Source: Syntrophaceae bacterium UBA5761
Lineage (GTDB): Bacteria; Desulfobacterota; Syntrophia; Syntrophales; UBA4778
Direction: 5' to 3'
NCBI GenBank assembly: GCA_002418885.1
Contig: DIEZ01000041.1
Coordinates: 1 to 24,066 of the forward strand
DNA length: 24,066 bases
The translations under genes and the position numbers were made by a program. This document shows, in pieces, positions 1 through 7,814 of the stretch (positions are counted from its first letter, which is position 1; every line of letters begins with the position of its first letter). The notes under the pieces are model-generated. The model saw only the letters and a list, made by a program, of their open reading frames with translations. It was not told where the DNA came from and made no database searches.

Positions 1-80
1 TCTTCGAAAAAGGAGGGTTCGATATAGAAAGGAAGGTCAGCGCCGGCGTCTACGAGCTGAGAATGGCTTTCAGAAAGTGA
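1..80 (+). CDS. 3' end of an unidentified gene (partial)
   Basis: An open frame enters from the left edge (first full codon at base 3) and stops at TGA 78-80, giving 25 residues that end in YELRMAFRK. The next gene starts 7 bases later, so the two are probably cotranscribed. The fragment is too short to identify. A 'GGF...' turn followed by a short strand near the C-terminus is a pattern seen at the end of many SAM-dependent methyltransferases, but this is only a loose resemblance. I do not assign a function. Confidence 0.5.
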   Translation, partial: FEKGGFDIERKVSAGVYELRMAFRK

Positions 81-87
81 TGAGGTC

Positions 88-2214
88 ATGCAACAAGACA
101 TCAGGGCCCTTTTCGAACCACGCTCCATCGCCGTGATCGGCGCTTCACAGGACAAAAGCAAGGTCGGCTACAGCATCGTGCGAAACATCCTGTCCGGCGG
201 CTATCGCGGCAACATCTTCCCCGTCAACCCCCATGGAGGCAGCATTCAAGGAATCCCCGTCTACCGCACCCTGGAGGACATACCAGATGAGGTCGACGTC
301 GCCTGTATCTCCATCCCGGCGAAGCTTGTCCTCGATGCCGTCAAGGGCTGTACTCGGAAGGGCGTCAAATTCGGCGTCATCATCACGTCCGGTTTTTCCG
401 AGGTCGGCAATACACAGGAGGAGCAGGCGATCGTCCTTCATGCAAGGGTACACGGGATGGGCATACTCGGGCCCAATATCTTCGGCCTCTATTCCGCTGC
501 ATCCTCCTTGAACTGCACCTTCGGCCCGGAGCGCATCACCCCCGGAAGCGTGGGAATCATCACCCAGAGCGGCGCCATCGGGCTCGCCATGATCGGAAAG
601 ACCGCCGCCGAAAACATCGGTCTCTCCGCGATGGTGTCGGTGGGGAATAAATCCGACATCGACGAAGCGGACCTGCTCGAATATCTCATCCCTCAAGACC
701 GCACGAAAATAATCCTGATGTACATAGAAGGCGTCAAGGACGGCGAGAAACTGGCAGGGCAATTGAGAACGGCAACGGCGAAAAAACCGGTCATCGTCAT
801 CAAGTCCGGGAGGTCCGCGAAAGGCGCCATGGCGGCTGCATCGCATACGGGATCGCTCGCCGGGTCGGACGAGGTCTTCGACCACGTGATGAGACAGTGC
901 GGTGTTCTGAGGGCGGAGAGCCTCAGAGAGGCCTTCGATTGGTGCAATTTCTTCTCCAATAACCCCCTCCCAAAAGGGGAAAACACGCTGATAATCACCA
1001 ACGGCGGGGGCATCGGCGTCATGGCGGCCGATGCCTGCGAGAAATACGGCGTTCAGCTCTACGACGACACCCGAAGGCTCAAGGACGTTTTTGCTTCCGT
1101 TGTCCCCGCCTACGGCTCGTCGAAGAACCCTGTAGACCTGACGGCAGAGGCGTCGTCCAACGACTACGATGCCGCCTTCGCAAGGGCGCTCAACATCGAC
1201 AGTATCCATGCCGTCCTTGGCCTCTACTGCGAAACGGCGGTTTTCGATAAAGAAAACCTTGCTGAAATGGTGAGTCGGAACGACGCCCGGTTGAAGGCCG
1301 GGGGGAAACCGGCCTCCTTTTCCCTGTTAGGCGGGGAGAGTACGGTCCGCGACATCGAGGCGCTAGAAAAACAGGGAGTCACCGTTTTTGACGACGTCTA
1401 TCAATCCGTCTCGCCCCTCGGCGCCATGTTTTTTTACCACCGGTATCTCCATGACCAACCGGGCCCTCCGGTCACCACGCCGGTGGACATGGCCGTTGTA
1501 GACGCCGTCGTCAGCCGGGCGATGAAGGAAGGACGGACGTTCCTCTTCTCTCAGGAAGCCCAGCTCCTGATAAAGAGCGCGGGGATATCCGTTCCCAAGA
1601 GCGGCGTGGTAAGGACCATCGAGGAGGCGGTTAAGCTCGCGGAGGAAATAGGTTATCCCGTCGTCATGAAGGTAATTTCAAAGGACATCCTCCATAAGAG
1701 CGACGCCGGCGGTGTCATGCTCGACCTGCTCAACGAGGAAGAGGTCGTCGACGCCTACCAGGCCATCGTACACAACTCGCTGAGCGCCGTCCCGAGTGCC
1801 GTGATAGAGGGAATCGAGGTGGCGGAGATGGTGTCGCCGGGAACGGAGATGATAGCAGGCTCGCGGCGAGACAAGATATTCGGGCCCATCGCGATGGTCG
1901 GCCTCGGGGGAATCTACGTGGAGGTCATAAAAGACGTGACCTTCCGGGCGCTTCCCCTCGACCGGAAGGAAGTCATCAAAATGATCAAGGAATTAAAAAC
2001 CTACCCCCTTCTCCTGGGCGTCCGCGGGGAGAAGACGAAGGACCAAGACGCCATAGTCGATACCACCATCCGGCTCGGCTCTATCATCCGGCAGTGTCCG
2101 CATATTTCTGATATAGAAATTAATCCGCTTATGGTATATGAACAGGGCATGGGGGTGAAGGCGGTCGACATTCGAATCCTCCTGTCCAAGCAAGCGAAAG
2201 GCATTAACCGTTAA
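88..2214 (+). CDS. ADP-forming acyl-CoA (acetate-CoA) synthetase, fused alpha-beta
   Basis: Predicted cytoplasmic NDP-forming acyl-CoA synthetase (708 aa). The family converts acyl-CoA, ADP and phosphate to free acid, ATP and CoA, and so conserves energy at substrate level. The N-terminal CoA-binding Rossmann domain (about 1-130, with VIGAS near 16-20) is followed by succinyl-CoA-ligase-like domains (about 150-450). The segment SHTGS at 252-256 holds the expected phosphohistidine, His253. An ATP-grasp domain follows (about 480-700), including LHKSDAGGV with His536, which may be the second phosphorylated histidine known in the family. The length fits the single-chain alpha-beta form. The ATG at 88 follows the previous stop by 7 bases and has GAGG just upstream. 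The next gene begins 37 bases downstream and belongs to a family often found beside this enzyme. Substrate (acetate, propionate, aryl or branched acyl) cannot be read from the sequence. Confidence 0.93.
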   Translation: MQQDIRALFEPRSIAVIGASQDKSKVGYSIVRNILSGGYRGNIFPVNPHGGSIQGIPVYRTLEDIPDEVDVACISIPAKLVLDAVKGCTRKGVKFGVIITSGFSEVGNTQEEQAIVLHARVHGMGILGPNIFGLYSAASSLNCTFGPERITPGSVGIITQSGAIGLAMIGKTAAENIGLSAMVSVGNKSDIDEADLLEYLIPQDRTKIILMYIEGVKDGEKLAGQLRTATAKKPVIVIKSGRSAKGAMAAASHTGSLAGSDEVFDHVMRQCGVLRAESLREAFDWCNFFSNNPLPKGENTLIITNGGGIGVMAADACEKYGVQLYDDTRRLKDVFASVVPAYGSSKNPVDLTAEASSNDYDAAFARALNIDSIHAVLGLYCETAVFDKENLAEMVSRNDARLKAGGKPASFSLLGGESTVRDIEALEKQGVTVFDDVYQSVSPLGAMFFYHRYLHDQPGPPVTTPVDMAVVDAVVSRAMKEGRTFLFSQEAQLLIKSAGISVPKSGVVRTIEEAVKLAEEIGYPVVMKVISKDILHKSDAGGVMLDLLNEEEVVDAYQAIVHNSLSAVPSAVIEGIEVAEMVSPGTEMIAGSRRDKIFGPIAMVGLGGIYVEVIKDVTFRALPLDRKEVIKMIKELKTYPLLLGVRGEKTKDQDAIVDTTIRLGSIIRQCPHISDIEINPLMVYEQGMGVKAVDIRILLSKQAKGINR

Positions 2215-2251
2215 TCTCGTGCCGTTAGCTTCTATCTTACGAGGTGCCAGA

Positions 2252-3292
2252 ATGAACATACTCATCTTCGGGTCCATGTGTCAGAGTACGGGCAAGACCA
2301 GCTTGATCGTCGGGCTTGCCCGGGCGTTGAACAAGAAGTTCGGTTATGCAAAGCCCTTCGGAGACCGGTTACTCTACCGGAAGAAGAGGCTGTGGGATTA
2401 CGACGCGGCCCTCATCACGAACATTTTCGGCCTCCACGAGATTCCTGACGACATCTCCATCGGTTTCGACCACTCCAAACTGCGCTTCATGTACGACGAA
2501 AAGGCCATCCGGGAGAAACTGCGCGGTGTGATTTCAGACGTTGGAGATAAAAGGGACTTGGTCTTCATCGAAGGGGGCAAGGAAATCAACTACGGCATCT
2601 CCGTCTACCTGGACCCTCTATCTGTCGCCGCTTACACAGGCGGAAAGCTCATCATAGTCGTGAGCGGAAATGAAAACGCGGTGATGGACGACTTGATATT
2701 CCTGAAGAAACGCATCGATATGACGGGCGTCGACCTCGGCGGCATCATAATAAACAAGATTCAGAATGTCGAGGAGTTCAAGGAGAACAACCTTGCCAAG
2801 ATAGAAGAAACGGGATTGAAGGTTCTCGGGATGATACCCTTCGAGAAGAACCTCACGACCTTCACCGTAGGTTATCTCTCCGAAAGGCTCTTCGCCAAGG
2901 TCGTCACCGGCGAAGAACATATGGAAAAAACCGTCAAGAGCCTGTTCATCGGCGCCATGCACGTGAACGCAGCCCTCGAAAGCCCCCTCTTCAAAGAAGA
3001 AGGCAAGGCGGTCATAACGAGCGGCGACCGCACGGACATGATACTTGCCGCGCTGGAAGGGGATACGGCCTGCGTAGTGCTGACGGACAACATCACCCCC
3101 AACGCCAAGATCATCTCCGCTGCCAAGGAGCGTAACATCCCCCTCCTGATGGTCCCCGCCGACACATTCCAGACCGCCAAACAGCTCGACCTCATGGAGC
3201 CGTTACTCACGAAAGAGGATACGGAGAAGGTCGAACTCCTGAAAAACACGGTATTACGGCATGTGTTGATAGACGAACTTATCGAAGGATGA
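2252..3292 (+). CDS. BioD-like P-loop / DRTGG-domain protein (COG0857 type)
   Basis: A 346-aa protein resembling the N-terminal part of long phosphotransacetylases without the catalytic Pta domain. A P-loop (GSMCQSTGKTS, residues 7-17, Lys15) opens a dethiobiotin-synthetase-like NTPase domain (about 1-200). A DRTGG-type domain follows (about 205-320); its signature reads GDRTDM around 258-263. I start it at ATG 2252 because GAGGTG lies 5 bases upstream and the P-loop strand begins at once; an in-frame GTG at 2219 would add 11 poorly fitting residues. It lies 37 bases behind the acyl-CoA synthetase, so the two are probably an operon. DRTGG domains are thought to sense ligands or nucleotides, so a regulatory role for its partner is plausible but inferred. 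No promoter was seen between them. Confidence 0.85.
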   Translation: MNILIFGSMCQSTGKTSLIVGLARALNKKFGYAKPFGDRLLYRKKRLWDYDAALITNIFGLHEIPDDISIGFDHSKLRFMYDEKAIREKLRGVISDVGDKRDLVFIEGGKEINYGISVYLDPLSVAAYTGGKLIIVVSGNENAVMDDLIFLKKRIDMTGVDLGGIIINKIQNVEEFKENNLAKIEETGLKVLGMIPFEKNLTTFTVGYLSERLFAKVVTGEEHMEKTVKSLFIGAMHVNAALESPLFKEEGKAVITSGDRTDMILAALEGDTACVVLTDNITPNAKIISAAKERNIPLLMVPADTFQTAKQLDLMEPLLTKEDTEKVELLKNTVLRHVLIDELIEG

Positions 3293-3358
3293 CTTTTGCT
3301 TCAGGACAACCCCTACAGGCTGCACACAGAGGCGACGGGCTTCTACGTTACTCTAATC

Positions 3359-4321
3359 CTATAGGTTCTGCTTCTCGTCTTTGTTCTTGGCAAGTTCCCT
3401 GTCGATGTCCATCACCCGAACACCTCTGACGAAGTATTTGCTGTAATGTTCGGACGCCAGACTATCGATTTTAACACCCCTATGCTTGCCCGAGGCATGG
3501 ACGAACTCACCGTTCCCTATGTAGATGCCCACGTGACCCGTCACGCGGCGGGAGCGGGTCTTGAAGAATACAAGATCCCCCTCTTCCAACTCTTCCTTCG
3601 AAACCCATTTGCCGACCCGGGACTGCTCTCTGGCCGTCCGGGGGAGCCGGATGTCGAAGATTTCGTAGACCTTCCTGACGAAGGCCGAGCAGTCTATTCC
3701 CTTCATGCTCGACCCGCCAAGACGGTAGGGCACGCCCAGAAAGGTTTTCGCCACTCTGACGAATATCTTTCTCTCGTCAGGGCTCCTCCACTTTCCGAGG
3801 ACAGACGCGCTTGCGGTCTTATCCTCGTCCGCTTCGGCCGTCGGGGCGGAAGCGGCTTCATCGCCGTCGCTTAGGTCGTCCTCCATCTCGTCGAAGGCCT
3901 CCTGTTTCGGGATCACGAGCCTCTGCCCGTCCCTCAACTTCCTAGTCCGCAGATGGTTCATCCTTTTCAGGTCCGCGACCGAAAGACCTGCATAGTCGGC
4001 CACACCCTGAATAGTGTCTCCCTCTTTGACGACATAGATTTCCCGGTCGGGCGGAAGAGCATTCCCTGTCCTGGCGATTTTCTTTTTAGTCTTCGGTTTA
4101 TTCCCCGGGATGATGAGCGTCTGTTTTACCCGAAGAGAGTTGTTCCGCAGTCCGTTGGCGTCTCTCAAGGCCTGAGGGGTTACTCCGTGCTTACGGGCTA
4201 TCTTGCTGAGTGTATCCCCTCGCTTGACACTGTACTTCTCGCTGCCGGAAGCGCTGCCGAGACCGATGAAAAGAATAAGAAAAGACAGCCCCAGCGTCAA
4301 AATCGTACGTCGTCCCACCAT
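3359..4321 (-). CDS. Secreted LysM-NlpC/P60 peptidoglycan endopeptidase
   Basis: Predicted exported cell-wall hydrolase (320 aa) that would cut peptide stems of peptidoglycan. A signal peptide (about 1-26, ending near SASG) is followed by two LysM repeats (about 29-72 and 95-138) that bind glycan chains. An acidic, Ala/Ser-rich linker (about 141-172) then leads to an NlpC/P60 domain (about 185-300). The catalytic Cys211 sits in DCSAF, with His263 in GHVGIYIG and His275 in VHAS completing the expected set. Start chosen at ATG 4321, which has GAGGAGGG about 7 bases upstream; an in-frame ATG at 4348 lacks this. It is a single gene, convergent with the DRTGG-protein gene and divergent from folE2, with its own promoter at 4428-4454. 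It could serve cell separation or wall remodelling. Confidence 0.93.
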   Translation of the reverse strand: MVGRRTILTLGLSFLILFIGLGSASGSEKYSVKRGDTLSKIARKHGVTPQALRDANGLRNNSLRVKQTLIIPGNKPKTKKKIARTGNALPPDREIYVVKEGDTIQGVADYAGLSVADLKRMNHLRTRKLRDGQRLVIPKQEAFDEMEDDLSDGDEAASAPTAEADEDKTASASVLGKWRSPDERKIFVRVAKTFLGVPYRLGGSSMKGIDCSAFVRKVYEIFDIRLPRTAREQSRVGKWVSKEELEEGDLVFFKTRSRRVTGHVGIYIGNGEFVHASGKHRGVKIDSLASEHYSKYFVRGVRVMDIDRELAKNKDEKQNL

Positions 4322-4427
4322 AAGGGTTCCCTCCTCGGTTTCGATCATGACAGGGCGATTTCCGTTTCGATGCTGAAGCTGAAACGAAAATCAAGCCGGA
4401 CGTGGGTTATTTGATGTGTGCCTACCT

Positions 4428-4454
4428 AATATAAAACTTGCCCTTCCTTGTCAA
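4428..4454 (-). promoter_or_regulatory. Sigma70-like promoter of the LysM-NlpC gene
   Basis: On the minus strand a perfect -35 (TTGACA, plus coordinates 4449-4454) is separated by 15 bases from TATATT (4428-4433, 5 of 6 matches). A second reading with 17-base spacing uses TATTAG. It leaves a leader of about 100 bases. It lies back to back with the folE2 promoter. Confidence 0.6.
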
Positions 4455-4481
4455 CCTTTTTCCTCGCTCTTTTTCTTTCAT

Positions 4482-4510
4482 TTGACACCCCGGTTCGTTC
4501 TGATATAGAT
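4482..4510 (+). promoter_or_regulatory. Sigma70-like promoter of folE2
   Basis: A perfect -35 (TTGACA, 4482-4487) is followed after 16 bases by TATAGA (4504-4509) or after 18 by TAGATT. The start of folE2 is about 70 bases downstream. I saw no recognisable riboswitch in that leader. Confidence 0.6.
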
Positions 4511-4584
4511 TATGTCTGAGTCAGGGCAACAAAGTCTATCGTTCGATGTCCTTGATGCAAAATGATTTAACTTGAAGTTTCGCC

Positions 4585-5352
4585 ATGGTTGACGTCCAGA
4601 GTCTCACAGACCACAGGAACATCAATATAAAGAAAGTCGGAGTCAAAGGGGTCAAGTACCCGATTATCGTCCTCGACCGTGCAAACGGCTTCCAGCATGT
4701 CAACGCTACGGTCAACATGTACGTAAACCTGCCCCATCACTTCAAGGGCGCGCATATGAGCCGGTTCGTGGAAGTCCTTAACGAATACCGGGGTCAGATC
4801 AACATCAAGACCTTCCGCACGATCCTGGAAAAGGTTAAGGAGAAACTCAACGCCGAATCGGCCCATATGGAGATCGAGTTTCCTTATTTCATAGAGAAAA
4901 CGGCGCCGTCGTCGGGGGCCAAAAGCCTCATGGAGTACGTATGCCGCTTCGCGGGCGAGAATAACGGGCAAAAGACCGATTTCATGGTGGGCGTGACGGT
5001 CCCCGTCACCACGGTCTGTCCCTGCTCGAAGGAAATCAGCAGCCTTGGCGCCCATAACCAACGCAGCATCGTTAAGGTCAACCTCCGGTTCCGGAAGTTT
5101 TTCTGGATCGAGGACGTTATCAAACTCGTGGAAGACTCGGCAAGCGGTGAGGTCTACTCTCTCCTCAAGCGCGCCGACGAGAAGTACGTGACCGAAAAAG
5201 CATACAGAAACCCGATGTTCGCCGAAGATGTCGTCAGGAGTGTCGCCGAGAAGCTCAACCGGGTGGATAATTTCCCCTGGTACAGCGTCGAGGCGGAAAA
5301 CCTCGAGAGCATTCACAACCACAGCGCCTATGCGTACGTGGAAAAAGAATGA
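4585..5352 (+). CDS. folE2: GTP cyclohydrolase FolE2 (type IB)
   Basis: Predicted cytoplasmic enzyme (255 aa) that converts GTP to 7,8-dihydroneopterin triphosphate, the first step towards folate and, in many bacteria, queuosine. The family marks are present: NATVNMYVNLP and KGAHMSRFVE in the N-terminal half, the active-site segment VCPCSKEIS with Cys145 and Cys147, AHNQRS with His157, and the C-terminal SIHNHSA with His244 and His246. The length is typical for the family. ATG 4585 has only a weak ribosome binding site, but the conserved N-terminus fits. It has its own promoter and is followed 15 bases later by a small zinc-ribbon gene, probably in the same transcript. FolE2 can use metals other than zinc, unlike FolE1; no Zur-type operator was recognised here. 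Confidence 0.95.
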   Translation: MVDVQSLTDHRNINIKKVGVKGVKYPIIVLDRANGFQHVNATVNMYVNLPHHFKGAHMSRFVEVLNEYRGQINIKTFRTILEKVKEKLNAESAHMEIEFPYFIEKTAPSSGAKSLMEYVCRFAGENNGQKTDFMVGVTVPVTTVCPCSKEISSLGAHNQRSIVKVNLRFRKFFWIEDVIKLVEDSASGEVYSLLKRADEKYVTEKAYRNPMFAEDVVRSVAEKLNRVDNFPWYSVEAENLESIHNHSAYAYVEKE

Positions 5353-5367
5353 GCGGAGGGAATCGAG

Positions 5368-5532
5368 ATGCCCACTTACGAGTATCAATGCGAAGAATGC
5401 AAGAACAAGTTTTCAGTCGTGCTGAGCATTTCCGAGCACGACAAGGGGAACGTGGCCTGCCCCAAGTGCAAGAAAAAGGGGCTCAAGCAGCTTGTCACGC
5501 CCTTCATAGCGCAGACGAGCAGGAAAAGTTGA
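5368..5532 (+). CDS. Small FmdB-family zinc-ribbon protein
   Basis: A 54-residue protein beginning MPTYEYQCEECK, the hallmark of the FmdB/CxxC regulatory-protein family. Two CxxC pairs (Cys8/Cys11 and Cys31/Cys34) would bind one zinc. ATG 5368 has GGAGGG 7 bases upstream, and the frame closes at TGA 5530-5532. It follows folE2 by 15 bases and is likely cotranscribed. The family is widespread; FmdB was named from a methylotroph amide-use locus, but the role of most members is unknown. The short lysine-rich tail after the second pair carries no further recognisable domain. Confidence 0.88.
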   Translation: MPTYEYQCEECKNKFSVVLSISEHDKGNVACPKCKKKGLKQLVTPFIAQTSRKS

Positions 5533-5627
5533 ATTTCGCGCGCCTCGCCTTGCGGCTACCGTCTCGAATTCCAAGGCCCGGGAGAACAACGGGGTGATGT
5601 ATGCCTCCGTCGTTCCTCGACCATTTC

Positions 5628-7322
5628 TCACAGCCTTCCCGACCGGAATATGGAGATGACGAGCCACATCCCGAAGATGCCTGCCACACTGAACCCGGCC
5701 ACCCCCAGCACCGGGAATCCGTAGAGATGGGGCCCTATATCCGCTGTGACGATGAGCGAAGACCCGACGATCAGAGAAGAAACGATGAGCGAGAAGGCGA
5801 TTCGGTTCGATGACCGGTCCATCTCGAATATGAAGCGTTCGAGCCCCCTGTGTTCGAATCCTATCCTGGTCCTACCCTGCTTCCACTGCTTCAGTATGTC
5901 CCGGAGGTCGCCGGGCGTCTCTTTGAGAAAATCTGCTATCTCGCCGCCCGATTCCGACAATCCTTCGAAGAGTCTCTTGGGGTTCATCCGCTCCAGATGC
6001 ATCCTTCTCGCAAAAGGCCTCGCCCGTTCCAGAAGTTCAAAATCTGGGTCGAGCAGGCGGCCCAACCCTTCGACTTCCGCGATCGTCTTCAACATCAGGA
6101 AGATGTCCGGGGGTATCCTCAGGCGGTGTCGCGAGAGGAGCGCCAACATCCCCTCCACGAGGTTCTTGATCCGCCACTCCTTAATCGGCCTGTATAGGTA
6201 GAGATCCGCATACTCCGCTATGTCCCTTTCCAAGCGCCGCCGGTCCGGTTCCTCATCCCATTCGACGATCTTGAGGAGCGAACCCGCCATCTTCGAGGCA
6301 TCCTTGTCGGCAAATCCCGCGATGACTTCTACGAAATATCCGCGCCTCTTCCTGTCGACCGACCCCATCATCCCAAAGTCGAGATAGGAGATGACGTTCC
6401 CCGGCAAGACCAAAATATTGCCGGGGTGGGGGTCGGCATGGAAGAAACCGTGTTTGAAGACCTGTTCCAGCATCAGGTCCACGCCCCGGGCCGCCAGTAA
6501 TTTCCTGTCGAAACCGGCCTCGTCGAGCCGGGCGACCTCGGAAATCCCGATCCCCTCGACATATTCCATCGTGAGCAGCTTTCCCGTCGAAAACTCACGG
6601 AACACGGCGGGGACGAACAACGCGTCGTTACCCCGGAACTGACGGGCGAAACGCTCCAGGTGGGAAGCCTCAACGGCGTAATCCATCTCTTTGCGGATGG
6701 TCCGGGCAAATTCCTCGACGATCGCTCCGGGCCTGAAATCTTTCATTTCTTCGATGTACCTTTCCGCGAGCCGGGCGAGGTACTGGAGGATTTCTATGTC
6801 CGTCTCCACGGTCCTGCGGATTCCGGGCCGTTGCACCTTGACGACCACTTCTTCCCCCGACCTCAGGCGGGCACGGTGGACCTGACCGATAGACGCGGCG
6901 GCGAGCGGACCCTCCGCGAAGGACGCGAAGACATTGCTGATAGGGTTTTTCAATTCAAACTCGACGATCTTCTTCGCTTCCTCGAAAGGGAAAGGCGTCA
7001 CACTGTCCTGGAGCTTCGACAATTCACCGATGAACTCGAGGGGGATCAGGTCCGGCCTCAGTGAGAGGATCTGGCCCATCTTCACGAAGGTGGGCCCCAA
7101 TTCTTCGAGGGCCATCCTCACCCGTTCGGCCCTCGTCATAGTCTCAAGGCCCTCAACCCGTTTCCTTGCGACAAAGGACCTGACAAGACCAAGAAACCGC
7201 AGCAGATTGAGACGGTAGAGGAATTCGCCGAAACCATACTTGACCATCACGGCGATTATGCGGCGGTACCTGCTGAAATGACGATAACGGCGGGAGGATG
7301 CCGCCATCCTGCGAAGTGACAT
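5628..7322 (-). CDS. ubiB: ABC1/UbiB-family atypical kinase
   Basis: Membrane-anchored UbiB/AarF protein (564 aa). Family members support quinone biosynthesis or lipid handling, probably through ATP binding or ATPase activity. The family signature KMGQ is at 81-84, the Ala-rich loop AAASIGQVH at 141-149 and the ATP-site lysine near VVKVQRPG (Lys162). The metal and catalytic segment HADPHPGN is at 295-302, with DFGMMG at 315-320. Two hydrophobic segments at the C-terminus (about 510-560) are typical membrane anchors. ATG 7322 lies 7 bases after the stop of the phasin-like gene, so translation is probably coupled; the ribosome binding site itself is weak. It is convergent with the FmdB-type gene. 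Whether it serves ubiquinone, menaquinone or another lipid cannot be told. Confidence 0.92.
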   Translation of the reverse strand: MSLRRMAASSRRYRHFSRYRRIIAVMVKYGFGEFLYRLNLLRFLGLVRSFVARKRVEGLETMTRAERVRMALEELGPTFVKMGQILSLRPDLIPLEFIGELSKLQDSVTPFPFEEAKKIVEFELKNPISNVFASFAEGPLAAASIGQVHRARLRSGEEVVVKVQRPGIRRTVETDIEILQYLARLAERYIEEMKDFRPGAIVEEFARTIRKEMDYAVEASHLERFARQFRGNDALFVPAVFREFSTGKLLTMEYVEGIGISEVARLDEAGFDRKLLAARGVDLMLEQVFKHGFFHADPHPGNILVLPGNVISYLDFGMMGSVDRKRRGYFVEVIAGFADKDASKMAGSLLKIVEWDEEPDRRRLERDIAEYADLYLYRPIKEWRIKNLVEGMLALLSRHRLRIPPDIFLMLKTIAEVEGLGRLLDPDFELLERARPFARRMHLERMNPKRLFEGLSESGGEIADFLKETPGDLRDILKQWKQGRTRIGFEHRGLERFIFEMDRSSNRIAFSLIVSSLIVGSSLIVTADIGPHLYGFPVLGVAGFSVAGIFGMWLVISIFRSGRL

Positions 7323-7329
7323 GACTGAA

Positions 7330-7644
7330 TCAGCCCTTGTTTTCTTGCCCCTTCTCCAGCGTTCTTTCCAGCGCCTCGACCCTCACCTTCAGTTCGTCCA
7401 GCTCCCTCTTGGTGGGGATGCTGAGGCGACCGAACGCATCGGCAATCGCCCTCTCCACCCTTTTGTCCCACTCCTCCTTCACCTTCTTGGACCTTTCGAG
7501 GAGTTCGTTGACAAGCTCTTTCCCTTCCTTTTCCGAAAGCTCGCCTTTCTTGACCAGCTCGGCGATGGATTCTTCGACCTTTTCTCGTGTCGTTGCCGCA
7601 AGGCCGATCCCGATCAGCATCGCCTTTCTTATGTACTCCTTCAT
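7330..7644 (-). CDS. Phasin-like coiled-coil protein (COG3937 type)
   Basis: A 104-residue, highly charged and largely helical protein. It begins MKEYIRKAMLIGIGLAATTRE and continues with Glu/Lys-rich segments that include a likely coiled coil near the end (about 78-100). The pattern matches small proteins annotated as 'polyhydroxyalkanoate synthesis regulator phasin', commonly found next to ubiB. ATG 7644 has a strong AGGAGGGAG upstream. No granule-forming enzyme is in this window, so a link to polyhydroxyalkanoate is not supported here. Proximity suggests that it works with UbiB, perhaps as a scaffold or membrane-surface protein; this is inference. Confidence 0.75.
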   Translation of the reverse strand: MKEYIRKAMLIGIGLAATTREKVEESIAELVKKGELSEKEGKELVNELLERSKKVKEEWDKRVERAIADAFGRLSIPTKRELDELKVRVEALERTLEKGQENKG

Positions 7645-7814
7645 GGAAGTCTCCCTCCTTTCTATGTCTTATATTTAGCTTTCTGCCTGTATTGTACGGC
7701 ATTGTCAATATGAATCTAAGGGTGCGAATTGTGGGAGGGCAAATAGGCACGTGTGTGCAGATAAACGTGAAAATACGGCGCAACGTCGCTATTCTGCGCA
7801 TTTCGACGGCAGGA

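Noticed and set aside
145..1209. Minus-strand frame of 354 codons opposite the acyl-CoA synthetase
   Set aside because: It is antisense to a clearly conserved enzyme and shows no domain of its own.
4511..4584. Possible riboswitch in the folE2 leader
   Set aside because: The leader is about 70 bases and shows no recognisable preQ1 or tetrahydrofolate motif.
7691..7708. TTGACA (minus strand, 7703-7708) and TACAAT (7691-7696) before the phasin-like gene
   Set aside because: The two boxes are only 6 bases apart, and neither has a fitting partner at 15-19 bases, so no promoter is called.
7770..7799. Possible terminator after the outer-membrane factor gene (GCGCA/TGCGC stem)
   Set aside because: The stem has only 5 pairs with a 12-base loop, and the T-run is four bases and offset.
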